Made by a program: the position numbers and the translations under genes. Positions 12,001 to 22,831 of a stretch of 64,000 nt of DNA are shown here, piece by piece (the first letter of the stretch is position 1; the number at the start of each line of letters is the position of its first letter). The notes under the pieces are model-generated. The model was given only the letters and a program-made list of their open reading frames with translations. It was not told the DNA's origin and did not search any database. Source of the DNA: Nepenthes gracilis (taxonomy: Eukaryota; Streptophyta; Magnoliopsida; Caryophyllales; Nepenthaceae); the NCBI GenBank assembly GCA_033239525.1, contig BSYO01000033.1, positions 10,345,501-10,409,500 on the forward strand, in the 5' to 3' direction.

Positions 12001-14815
12001 TGAAGATTATATGCGTAAAGAATATCCAATAGATGTTTCTAAAATATCTTTAAATAATTAATTTTTTATATTTAATTCTAATTAATATTGTAAAAATAAT
12101 AACTATATGTGTTTTATGTTGTTACAAATTTCCTATCAAATTGGAGACTTTCTGCAATGGAAAATGATATCATATTTAAAAAGAGGAAGAAAATAGGAGG
12201 AAAAATGTTTTAAAAGTTGACCGACTTCTATCCCTTAAAGAAATAGATGAATTTATTTTTAAATGAATGATTTTGATTTAACTACTTTTAAAAAATAGTT
12301 AAAATAAATCGTTAAATTATAATTCTTAATTTAAAAATAGACAGTTTAAATCTAAAAAATAACTCATTCGCCTCTTTAAAGATAGATGTATGTCCCCTTA
12401 TCCCCCGCTTGCCGCGCATATATGCCTCCTCAAGCCATTGTTTAGGAATTTATTTAATGTAAGAGTTATTGTTGGATCTTTAAGATGTTTTATTTAATGG
12501 TTTATAATATTTTTTAAAAAATTAAAATAATTATTTTTTATTTTTTGTAATAAGGGTATTTTGATATTAACATTTAAAATAATTACAAAACTTATTATAT
12601 ATATATATATATATCTATATATATTACAAAATAAATATGAATCATTGGCTACGAGGATGCAGCAATCCCCTTATTATTGAGAGACTCCTACACAGAAATG
12701 AGTCATATAATTTATAAATATCTACAATACTTAGCTCCATACATGATTTGTTATCTTTGTCCTTTCATAACAAAGTAATACGAAGTTTTCCTTTTAAAAC
12801 TCATTTGACAAAGAAGTTATGTTCGAATGTGATTGAGCTTTTATTTTTAGGGTTTATAAACTATCCGGTTACATTATTTTTAGGCTTATAAATCTACTTG
12901 AGAATAAATTAATTTATAAGTTCGTGAATACTCATGCAAAGACTAATAATAATCATACATGGACTCATGTTCAAATCTATCCAAAGCCACGGTAATAAAA
13001 TTCTTTAATGCATAAATTTATCTCATTTATTAGTTTTATTAGACGATCAAGTCTTGATTATGCCTTTTGTGTGTGAAGAAATCAAATTCTGTCCTAATTA
13101 TTTTTTTAACCAAGATTAAGCTAAGAAATAAACATTAACTTGAGCTTGAATATTATGTAATAATCTAAACATATTTGAACAAATTTATCGCTTAAAACAT
13201 TTTCATGTACCATATCCGGTCCTAATTATTGCTTTAATGCTAATGAGTTACCGTAGAACAAATCATTGTAAAGCTGATTTAAACATAAAAAATAATATTA
13301 TTGGTATTTCCTTTTTATAGTCTTATTTTAATTTTTTTTTTATAATATAATGAGTATGATCAAACCATAATCTAATCCAACTAGAACAATAAAAGCAGAT
13401 AACTAAATTCCATCGGTTGATTTATTATTATTTTTAAATGCAAAATACCTTAGCCATACAAGTAAAGAAATTTATTTAAAACTCCCTCAATTTTTAAAAA
13501 ATCAAATTATTATAGTTGGAAGCTGAATTTGTATGATCCGGATGAGGTTAAATACTCCAACCCACCCGAATAACACAAAGACAAGGTAGTTATTTGTTGA
13601 TTATATGATTGATATTTAAATAGAATAAGGAAATTAAGCATAAAACTCAAATAAATCAGTATATTTTTCTCTTCAATATTACTGTATTATATGCCCGTAT
13701 TTTTTTTTTGTTAAATTTGAATTATTTACAAATTTAACAGTATTGCTATTAAAATTGCAAAAAAAAAAAAAAAAAAACCTATATATGGTCCAACATGTCG
13801 GATCATTAGGATTGGACAGTTCACCGTTTCCATTAGCATTTCTCCTGCCCATTGAACAACTTTCGGTTGCAACTGCTCCATTTAAAAGGGGAAAAGGGGT
13901 GGGTCGGGTGTCCCATCAAAGAAAGATATGCGCTGCTAACCGGCCTCTGAATTTCGTGTTTAGAAAAAAGGTTACATCAATATTTTTTTAATTATTTTTT
14001 TAAATATTTTTATATTATATAACAACCATTTAATTATATAAATTTATTAATATAAATAAATAGATCAATACTATATTATTTAGGATATTTTTTGATATAT
14101 TTTATACTGTTTTTATTTTTATGAATAAATAAGCAACAAAATTTTAATTTTCAATCAATATGAAATCTTACCGCAAAACAAAATTAAGGTTTTTGGATAA
14201 TTCTGCATGTATAGTAATATAACATAGTAATAGTCGGATAATATATATATATATAGATTGTTATTAGTTATTGCCCTAATTTTTTGTTTGTTTTAATATT
14301 ATATATAAAAAAAATATGCAAAATACTGCAAATAATAAAGAATAAAAAAAGATTTGATCACGTAGTTAGATTATCCAGCAAAGCTACCTCTAGTTTGACA
14401 TCATATTTGAGAGTTTAAATCTACTAAATTGATTTTTTTTTTTTCATGGGTGAAGATTAAACATGATAACATTACAAATCAATACTCAAATTTTAAGATT
14501 TCTCTCAATATTAACACATTTACTCTTACAATAATATAATTTCAAATTACTCTAACAAGGAAATATAAGCAAGTTTTAGGGTGACTCAAATTCATTTTGT
14601 GAGACCAGGCTCGACCTAAAAAGTTTACGATATGACTTGATGGGTTTGATACTGTGAGCCGACTAAAAGTTTGAAATATAGCAAATCAATAGCAGGCCAA
14701 TGATTTTTCCAAAGCCTAGTGCAACTTCCTAAGTGACTCTAGCTCAAAAGGCAGGCCTATGTGCCTCTACCAACACGCAACTCCTGTAGCAAAGCACGAG
14801 CCAACAATGAAAACT
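9061..14815. other. Long AT-rich intergenic region, no gene seen
   Basis: This stretch is very AT-rich and holds only chance frames. Small landmarks are TA runs at 10926-10948 and about 12596-12614, a poly-A run at 13759-13778, and an isolated GC-richer patch at about 11435-11615 with a CACGTG-type motif (CCCACGTGT). No transposon protein or RNA gene was recognised. Confidence 0.55.
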
Positions 14816-16560
14816 TGTCGTAATACAGTCACGACAATTGCCTCGATGACTTAACAAATATTTCTAAAATATTATCATTAATCATGCATTGTCTCAAGCT
14901 GGCAGCTACAATTCAGCAAATATTTCTAACAGGCACTTGTGATTGTTGGGACAATTCAACGAATTTCCATGAGCAACCATCGCTAGCCATGCGCCCTAAG
15001 ATAAGCTTTATAACCCTCGCCTTACATATAACACCTTCCTTTTACAGGAAAGGGGGGAGCGAGAGGAAAAAGAAGATTCCAAAGAGTAGAGCCCAAGAAG
15101 AGAGGAGAGAGTTGAATAGAAAGAAAAGGTGTTGACTGAGCATGCTCACCCTGACACTTCCACACTTAGTTCGAAGGGTTACTCTAACAGAGTAGGAGCA
15201 CCCCTAGCTTTTGAAGCAATCCTTTGATATATCCTCGTGACGGCGTAGGTATCGTGTCTGTTCTGATCTCTCATGCTACCAGGATGGTGAAAGTAGTACG
15301 GGTAATGAGGCATAAGAAGGTCCCCCTCGCTGGTAGCTGGAGAGGAGTCCGACGGGCATTCCTCTCTCCATTATCATTGCCCAAGAGTTCCTTCCTCCTC
15401 CAGATGGATGCACTCTCCTGCGAGTGCATCCATCTCAAAGTCGTCCCTGATCGGGTATACTCAGTGGAGCCCAGTCTTTTATTTCTCTGAACCGTCCCCT
15501 GGCTAGGCGCATTTATCAGAGCTTCATCTTCTATCTCCTAAAGCCGCTCTCTAACCGAGCACATTCAAACACTCAATCCCTTATCACATGCGTCTGTGCA
15601 TACATGTTTTATATTCTTCTATCTTTCTTTCATCCTGAAAAGATTTCTTATTTGAGTATTAAATGATATATTGGGAGCGAGTTTTTGGCATTCTTTGACC
15701 TCTTATTTGTTAGTTGTGATGTATAGGATTTAGGTTTGAAGTAATGGAGATCAGACCCACTTTAATTCGACTTATTATGAAGATCAAATGGCTTCCTAAT
15801 TTATTTGATAACCCAGATTTAGGGATATATCATTGGTGCTGTTTGTGAGAATGACTAAAAAGCCTTTCCACCGCACGTCAATAAATAAGCATAGTCAATA
15901 TTCACACTCCAACCAGCACGTTGGCCAGAGACATCGCCTTCTATAGCGACGATCCCCCGGGTAGCCATGCTGACGAATGACTAGACTCAAGCAAGTAGGC
16001 ACTCACTGCTTAGTTGGGCACTTTCTTCCAGACTGTACGCATCCATTCAAGGACACCATGCTAGGGGCTCCGTCCTTCAACTCCCGGACAATTGGAGCAA
16101 ATCAGTATCAACGGAGGATCCAGTGGCCTGATGACCTTGTGGCTTGGGCGGCCACGGGCGACAAAGCCTAGCACCCTCTAGAGGACCGATCGAGTGAGGA
16201 TACGTGGCCTGGAAGCCCAAAGCAGTACGGTCCATGCCGCTCCTGTGATGACGGGAGGCCCCTTGCATGGGAAGGAATTCCATGCAGCGTCAAAGGACAC
16301 TTTGCCAACCTAGCAAAGTTACCGTTCATAATGGGGATTTGGTCGTCTCCATCTCCTCGCAACATCTAGAACTAAACTTGAAGCCCCACATCAGAAGTTT
16401 CAATCCAGTGCTCCACCTAGATTACTTCTAAGCCTCGCCGAGCCCCCAAAGGCCTTATAAGTTTCTAGCGTAGTGTCAGAAGTAGGATGGGACGATTTCA
16501 AGGGCGATAGAGTTCTTAGCCCCTCGCATGCGGCATTTCATGCGAGAAGGTACTGCCAAC
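14816..16560 (+). mobile_element. Decayed Tat-type gypsy remnant (5' LTR, primer site, start of internal region)
   Basis: A stretch with a TATA-like region (about 15000-15035) and a purine-rich leader ends in CA at 15832. It is followed by TTGGTGCTGTTTGTGAGAA, a diverged copy of the TTGGCGCCGTCTGTGGGAA primer site seen in the young Tat element at 53028. All differences are transitions. An ATG follows at 15851, as in that element, but the reading breaks quickly. The left end at a TG near 14816 is tentative and no target duplication was found. The copy is truncated before the copia fragment that follows. Confidence 0.5.
15833..15851 (+). other. Decayed Tat-type primer-binding site
   Basis: It is nearly the same 19-base primer site as at 53028 and (reversed) 43481, with only C-to-T and G-to-A type changes. 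This marks the boundary between LTR and internal region of the remnant. Confidence 0.6.
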
Positions 16561-16599
16561 ATGTTGTGTGAGGTGGGCAGTAGGCTTGTATGCCTTTTT

Positions 16600-17480
16600 A
16601 TGGTGGGTCAAGGCTACCAAAAGACTACTTCAGATCATTGCGACCGTAAGGTAAGAAAATAATGGATATTCTAGGAAAGTTATGTGGAAAATATGCTCCA
16701 ATATTTCAATATGGATAAATCAAAACCAGTGAGCACTCTGTTGCCTAATTACTTTAAATTGAGTAGCTGTCAATGCCCTTCCACTGATGATGAAAAAGCA
16801 AGCATGAAAAATGTACCCTACAATTTGGCCGTGGGTACTTGATGTATGTTATGGTGTGTATGAGGCCGGATTTGCTCACACTGTTGGTAGCGTTAGCCAA
16901 TTTCTGTCAAATATCAGTAAAGAGTATTGGTTCATAGTGAAATGGATATTAAGATATCTCAGAGAAACTTTCAAGTTGTGTTTGTATTTTGGAAGCGACA
17001 AGTCACCTCTGGTTAGGTATACCGATGAAGACATGGCCGGGGATGTCAACTCTTGAAAATCCACTTCGGGATATCTAGTTATGTTCGCAGGAGGAGTAGT
17101 TTCTTGGCAATTGAAGTTGTAAAAGTGTGTTACTCTCTCTTTCACAAAAGTAAAATTCATTACTATTATAGAGGCAAGTAAGGAGATGTTGTAAATGAAA
17201 AAGTTTATCTGGAAGCTCAATTCAAGCAGAAGCGATATATGCTGCTTTGTGATAATAAAAGTACAATTTATATTTGTAGAAACTCATCATTTTATTCCAA
17301 ATTGAAGCATATTGATGTAAGGTATCATTGGATACGGAATATTGTTGACTAAGAGTTGCTAGTGCTGGATAAGTTCATGATTGAGAAAAATGGATCAGAT
17401 TTGATGAACAAAGTGTTGCAAATGGGGAAGCTTGAAATTTGTTGTACTATTGTGGGGATAGTGATGATTTCTCCCACACG
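16600..17480 (+). pseudogene. Decayed Ty1-copia RT end and RNase H
   Basis: The start reads MVGQGYQKTTSDHC, matching the reverse-transcriptase stretch MVKQGYHKTSSDHC of the complete copia element. After an apparent deletion of most of the RT C-terminal part it continues as NMDKSKPVSTLL, VPYNLAVGT, then RNase H with VKWILRYLRET, YTDEDMAGDV, KSTSGYLV and FAGGVVSWQ. Several stops and frameshifts break it. It is a dead fragment on the opposite strand to the nearby complete copia element and from a different family. Confidence 0.8.
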
Positions 17481-17496
17481 GTAGTGAGAGAAAGTT

Positions 17497-18013
17497 TATT
17501 GGGTTATAAGTCACTATTGTGTGGGCCATACCCATTTAACATGTCAATTGATGATACGAATGATGAGGATAAAAATATAGCTGATGTGTGTTAGGGTTTA
17601 ATTACCGCAATTTGAGCGCCATTTTGATACAGAAAAGAAGAGAAAGAGAGAGAAAATGGAGAAGAGAAAGATTTGTATATCCATTTGTATTCCGAATTGA
17701 GTTTTAATCTCCGTCAACCATGGATGTACAGTTCTTACTATTGAGAAGAATGCTTATCGGATTCTATTTTTTATCTTTTATATTGTATTCTTTATTGTAT
17801 AAACTTATTTTAAGACAAAATAGTTTGACCTTATATTTAGGGTTTGTGTAATCGAGATATTGTGCAGTGAAAATATTTTTGGACCTTAAATTCCGTAATT
17901 TTTCTACCTTGTTCAAAAGAAACATTTTCATGTAAAAATCATACCTTTATTGATTATATATATTTGTTGTATACTTGTCGTGTATTATTGTGTGTTTCAT
18001 TTATATTCAAATA
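17497..18013 (+). mobile_element. 3' LTR of the decayed copia fragment
   Basis: Directly after the RNase H remnant and a purine-rich stretch, the text TATTGGGTTATAAG begins an LTR-like block. It ends near CAAATA at 18013. Inside it are U5-like features (GTTCAAAAGAAACATTTTCATG) typical of copia LTRs. The ends appear mutated (TG to TA, CA to TA) and no target duplication was found, so the borders are estimates. Confidence 0.5.
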
Positions 18014-18124
18014 GTAGATCGGGTCCCAATACTGCAATTTGCCCCATCTCCATGGCAATGACAACATTAGATAGATGTCAAGGAGCCATATCCACTTAGG
18101 CGGCCTCATCGATCCTGAAATATG

Positions 18125-18803
18125 TGTTGGAACAAAACGCGCGGAAGGCCGAGCGGACAAAAATCGCTCGGACAGGAAACGGAGAGCAAAGCTCTCGGAC
18201 GGTCAGGAGAGGTAGAGAAATATGAGAGGGAACACACGAATTTTAACGTGGAAAACCCTTCTTTAAGCAAGGGAAAAACCACGAAAGAATACACTATAAA
18301 GGATTGTTTACAAGTGTTAGCTACACAAGCTCCAACTAAAGAAAAGCAATCTCAAGTGTACAACTTTCTCTCACTAAAGTGTTTCTCTCACAAGTCTCAC
18401 AAAGTGGTTGCTCACAAAGGCACACACCACCACTCACCAACCTCCTACACACATTAAATGTTCTCAGCACTCCTATATATATACATGAATAAATATATTT
18501 TATTCACTACCCTAGGAATCTACCCTGCCACCCTAGCGCCAGGGTGGCAGGGTAGGTTGCTGCCCGGGCCGTCTGCCAGACGCACGCCTGGCAGGCCTGC
18601 AACCGCCTTGGAAGTTGTGGCGGCCACCAACTTCCAATGCCCGCATTTATTACTGCCGCAGAGCATTAATGACAGAATAAGTCAACGCACGCGTGTATGG
18701 AGTCCTCGTCCCAGTCCTCTCGGACATGACGCACCAAGCAAAATCCTCGTCCATTATTCCAATGGAGTCCGCGGACAGAGGCCACTCGGGAGTGACCCCA
18801 ACA
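18125..18803 (-). repeat. 3' LTR of the copia element
   Basis: 679 bp with TG/CA ends. On the minus strand U3 runs from 18803 to a TATATATATA box at about 18471-18484. The right-hand LTR matches it except for a few single-base differences and the patch at 18511-18598. The U5 side has short hairpins, for example GAGAGC/GCTCTC around 18180-18195. Confidence 0.95.
18511..18598. repeat. Palindrome cluster in U3 of the 3' LTR
   Basis: A perfect 15-bp inverted repeat (arms 18520-18534 and 18541-18555, loop AGCGCC) is followed by GCCCGGGC (18562-18569), GTCTG-C-CAGAC (18571-18581) and GCCTG-G-CAGGC (18586-18596). The other LTR has different palindromes at the same place. Confidence 0.9.
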
Positions 18804-18816
18804 AACTTCCCCTCAC
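18804..18816 (-). other. Polypurine tract of the copia element
   Basis: The minus strand reads GTGAGGGGAAGTT directly before the 3' LTR start TGTTGG, the expected plus-strand priming site. It overlaps the last codon of the RNase H frame. Confidence 0.85.
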
Positions 18817-19500
18817 GATCGAGTGGGAAAAAGGTTAGTTAGACCAGCAATGTCACAACAAGCTTCCAGCTTCCCCTTTGGCAAAATCTTGGTTAACATG
18901 TCCGAGCCATTGTTTTCTGATCGGACCTTTCCAATTGATAGCTGCCCATCATCAAAAACATCTCTCACCCAATGATATCGCACGTCAATGTGTTTTGACC
19001 GAGAATGGAATGAGGAGTTTTTACACAAGTGAATGGCACTCTGACTATCACAAAGGATCTCGTACGCCTCTTGCCTTAGACCCAATTCTTGGACGAACCT
19101 CTTCATCCACAGCATTTCCTTGCAGGCCTCGGTCACGGCAATGAACTCTGCTTCCGTGGTCGAGAAAGCGACGCACTTCTGTAACTTGGACTGCCAGGAG
19201 ACCGCCCCTCCTGCAAATTTCACCAAGTATCCGGACGTTGATTTCCTAGAATCAACATCCCCGGCCATATCTGCGTCCGTGTATGCAATCAACTGAGGCT
19301 TCTCTTCTCCAAACATCAAACCCACCTTGGAGGTCCCGCGCAAATATCTGAAGATCCACTTCACCGCAGACCAATGCTCCATCCCTGGGTTTGATAGAAA
19401 TCTGCTCACAAGGCCAACCGCATGTGCAATGTCCGGCCGCGTACACACGGCGCGTCATATGAGGCGCGGCGGCCGAGGAGTAAGGAACTTTACTCATGCG
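18813..19500 (-). pseudogene. Copia RNase H domain, frameshifted from RT
   Basis: The minus-strand frame reads CTRPDIAHAVG, VKWIFRYLRGT, AYTDADMAGD, KSTSGYLVKFAGGAVSWQS, then FSTTEAEF, CDSQSAIHL and SKHIDVRYHWVRD. These are the standard copia C-terminal RT linker and RNase H motifs, with acidic residues of the active site in TDAD, TEAE and CDSQ. It ends TRS just before the polypurine tract. The linker at about 19450-19530 has lost frame with RT (SKVPYSSAA is followed by scrambled codons), so the polyprotein is broken there. The domain from 19448 to 18813 is open for 211 codons. Confidence 0.85.
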
Positions 19501-19530
19501 CGCCTTCTCGGTGTCCGGGAGGACACTGCA

Positions 19531-20520
19531 CTACTCGATCACAAATGGTTGGCCGGTGGTGTCTTTGGCTGGCTTGGACCCTTCCATATTGAATCTTTGA
19601 AGCACCCTTTCAATATAACCCTCCTGGGACAGCCAAAGCTTCTTGCCCTCTCGGTCGCGAGAAATTCTGATTCCCAGAATCTGTTTCGCCGGTCCGAGGT
19701 CTTTCATGGCGAAAAACTGTCCCAGTTGCTTCTTCAGCTCCATGATCCGAGCACTATTCTGTCCGACAACCAGCATGTCATCCACATAAAGGAGAAGGAT
19801 GACGAAATCGTTGTCCGAGAACTTCTGCACAAAGACACAGTGGTCCGAGGAAGTCTTATGGTAACCTTGCTTGACCATAACAGACTCGAACTTCCGGTAC
19901 CACTGTCTCGGAGCTTGTTTCAGCCCATACAAGCTCTTCTTCAAACGACAAACAAGTCCTTCCTTTCCTTTAACTTCAAAGCCGTCTGGTTGCTCCATGT
20001 AGATCTCTTCCTCTAGATCTCCATGGAGAAAGGCCGTCCGGACATCTAGTTGCTCAACCTCCAGGTCCAACGCCGCTGCCAGTCCGAGCACCAAACGGAC
20101 CGAGGACATCTTCACAACAGGCGCAAAAATCTCATCAAAGTCAACGCCCTTTCGTTGACCAAATCCTTTGACCACAAGTCGTGCCTTGTGTCTTGGGGCG
20201 CTCGGGTCCTCGGTTGCCTTCAGGCGGAAGACCCATTTGTTCTTCAGAGCCTTCTTCCCCTTAGGCAACTCCGCCAACTGAAACGTATGGTTCTCATGAA
20301 GGGAAGCCATTTCTTCCTTCATGGCTTCAAACCATTTATCCTTGTCAGCACTGCACATAGCCTCTTCGAAATCCTCTGGTTCTCCAGCATCAGTGAGGAG
20401 GACAAACTCACTGGCTGGAAGGCGGACGGACGGACGTCTCACTCTGGACGACCGTCTCACTTGGGATACCTCATCCTGCTGAGGTACCACTTCTTCAACC
20501 TGATCCTGAGGCGCCGTACT
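19531..20520 (-). pseudogene. Copia reverse transcriptase, open within a broken polyprotein
   Basis: A minus-strand frame of about 320 codons carries the copia RT sequence: W-EAM-EEM near the start, NKWVFRLK, KARLVVKGF, FAPVVK, QLDVRTAFLHGDL, SLYGLKQAPRQW and the catalytic LLLYVDDMLVVG. It ends in GYIERVLQRFNME, near the point where RNase H should join. No stop lies inside the domain, but it is out of frame with integrase upstream (break near 20530-20560) and RNase H downstream. Confidence 0.9.
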
Positions 20521-21634
20521 ACTTTGATCCTCGGTTGGCGATCACCCTTGATCCGAAGACATCGGATACAAGAGGCACGAGACGGACGCCACCAATCTCA
20601 ATCGTGTCCGTCCGGGAGGTGCTAGAAGGGGACTTCACATTTTTCTCAATGTCCTCTATGGTCTCGTCCTCAACGAAGACCACGTCACGGGATCGAACCA
20701 ACTTCCTCGTTTTTGGGTCATAAAGCCTGTACCCAAATTCCTCCTCACCATAGCCCAGAAAAACACATTGTAGCGTCTTTGGCTCCAGTTTGGTCCTCTC
20801 ATCTCTTGGAACATTAACGAAGGCCTTGCAGCCGAAAGTCCGCCGATGACTGTACGCTGGTTCTTTCCCCGTCCAAAACCGCTCAGGAACTTCCCCGTGC
20901 AGAGGCTTACTGGGCGAGCGGTTAATAACATGGGCGGCCGTCCTCAAGGCCTCGGCCCAGAAAGATCCTCGCAGCTTTGCCTCAGACAGCATGCACCTTA
21001 CTCTTTCCAAGAGAGTGCGATTCATCCTCTCGGCCACTCCGTTCAGCTGTGGCGTCTTTGGTGGAGTCTTCTGATGTTTGATGCCATGAGCTCTGCAGTA
21101 GGCATCAAACCGTCCAATGTACTCGCCACCGTTGTCGCTCCTTATTGCCTTTAGTCTCCTCCCGGTTTCCCGCTCAACAAGGACGTGGAACTGTTGAAAA
21201 GTTTCCGCGACCTGGTCCTTGGTCTTTAGTGGAAACACCCACAACTTCCTCGAGCAATCATCTATGAAGGTCACAAAGTACTGCGCACCTCCAAAAGACT
21301 TCTCCGGGAGAGGGCCACACACGTCCGTGTGTACAAGCTCCAAGATCTCGGACTTCTTGGAAGTTACGTCTCCGGAGAAGGAGACTCTTCTTTGCTTCCC
21401 CGCCATGCAGTGAGGACACGTCCTAGGCATGTCTCCATCCACCTCAGGGATGAGGCCCTTTCTGGCCAAGTGACCCATGCCACGCTCACTCATGTGTCCG
21501 AGCCTCTTGTGCCAAAGGTCCGAGGACTCCACACTCCTCGTGGCATTCACCTCGGCCACTTGATCCCGAGCTTTCAAAACATAAAGGCCGGATGCCTTAG
21601 GTCCTCGGGCAATGACCATGGAGCCCTTGGTCAT
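20519..21634 (-). pseudogene. Copia integrase, open frame with gag-pre-integrase zinc finger
   Basis: 371 codons are open on the minus strand. The N-terminal part has the zinc-binding H-H-C-C set (HKRLGH, then CPHCMAGK). The catalytic core shows HTDVCGP, RSDNGGEY and NGVAERMNRTL, giving the D, D, E triad. A GFGYRLYDP-like C-terminal part follows. This is the GAG_pre-integrs/rve arrangement of copia elements. It starts at an ATG just after the ruined protease and loses frame before RT. Confidence 0.9.
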
Positions 21635-21639
21635 TTTGA

Positions 21640-21947
21640 TCTGCCGTCACAGAAGACGCTGCAGTAACCTTCGTCATCCAGTCGCCCAACTGAGATGATG
21701 TTCGGCGATGTCGGGGACTGCGGACGTCCTTTAGAGTCAGCTGGCTCCGGTACTCATCACCAACGTGATGTCTCCTCGTCTATGAACTCGGACGTCTCGC
21801 TTGTGCCCATTCTCGGTACTCACGGGGCACAAGGAGTATAAGTGGAGAAGCGATTCTCTCACGGAGGTAACGTGGGTGAGCGCGAGAGTCCACTACCCAA
21901 TCAGGGACCTGCTACGCCACGACCATCAAGTCCTCGAGACTCACAAG
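21640..21947 (-). pseudogene. Copia protease, broken by several indels
   Basis: Between the gag zinc knuckle and integrase, the minus strand gives pieces of a copia protease in changing frames: DWVVDS-A, HHVTSVRE, RGDITLVMSTG, LTLKDVR and NIISVGRLDDEGYCSVFCDGR. The catalytic motif, normally D-S/T-G, reads D-S-R here. At least four small insertions or deletions are needed to follow the domain through, so no protease can be made. Confidence 0.75.
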
Positions 21948-22777
21948 TTAGAGGAGATCCTCTCCTGTTACAACAGAAACCGAGGACTCTTCCTCGCCTC
22001 GTCTCTTTTCGCCCTTCTGCTTCCCAGCGTTCTCACGCTTCCATTTATAGCAGAACTTTTTGATGTGGCCCTTCTTGCCACAATGATGGCACTCCATGTC
22101 TTGATACCGAGAACGTGACTTACTCCGCCCTTTGTCTTCAGACTTTGGGCCACGTCCTCGGCTTCTTCCCCGATTACGTGACAAGGACCTCGAGCCGCCG
22201 AGAGGTAGGCGTTCCCGAGAAAGCCGTCGTACTTCCTCGTTCAAAGACATGCTCCTTTACCATCTCCGGTGTCACCACACTTTGTTCGGGTGTGTTGGCG
22301 ATCGTGACCCTCATGGTTTCCCAAGAGTCGGGAGGGTTGCTAGGAGCCAAAGTCCTAGCACTTCGTCCTCGAACTTAATGCCCATCTTGTTGAGTCGGTC
22401 CACGCATCCCTCAAACTCATTTAGGTGGTCGTGACAGAAGATCCGTCCCCATCTGGGATATGGACCAACCGCATCAAATGGTAAATTTTATTGTTACCAG
22501 ATTTGGAGGCAAAGAGCTTCTCCAGCTTCTCCCAAAGGGCTTTGGCATTTGTCTCCCTACGAACATGGTTGTACACGTTCTCGTCCACAAATTGCCTGAT
22601 GAACCCGCACACCTGTTTGTGCTCCAACGCCCAGACCTCGTCCGTTTTCGTCGACGGTTTTTCTGAGGAGAAGACCGGATCGTGCATAGACTTGACAAAA
22701 AGCAAGTCAGACATTTTGCTCTGCCAGATGTCAAAGTTTGAACCATTCAAACAAACCATCTTGCTGCCAAACTCCAT
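21948..22777 (-). pseudogene. Copia gag with zinc knuckle, frameshifted
   Basis: The ATG at 22777, shortly after the primer site, opens a frame reading MVCLNGSNFDIWQSKMSDLLF. It is followed by a capsid-like stretch (FIRQFVDENV, LWEKLEKLF, HLMRLVHIPDG). Frame is lost near 22430, 22330 and 22255. The final frame (22250-21948) carries an RS-rich basic stretch and a CCHC knuckle, CHHCGKKGHIKKFC. The first two breaks look like loss of one G in CGGAC; the third adds a G. The sequence is recognisable throughout. Confidence 0.85.
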
Positions 22778-22816
22778 TTTTAATAACAAGCAAAAGATCA
22801 CCGCGCAAACAGCCTT

Positions 22817-22829
22817 GTCTCTGATACCA
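22817..22829 (-). other. Initiator Met-tRNA primer-binding site
   Basis: The minus strand reads TGGTATCAGAGAC two bases after the 5' LTR end. This is the standard copia primer site and fixes the orientation of the element. Confidence 0.95.
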
Positions 22830-22831
22830 CT

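Noticed and set aside
18122..18457. Open frames repeated at 18122-18457 and 22955-23164
   Set aside because: They lie wholly in the copia LTRs, so they are duplicated non-coding sequence.
19327..20016. Open frame of 229 codons on the plus strand
   Set aside because: Antisense shadow of copia RT and RNase H, which have clear motifs on the minus strand.
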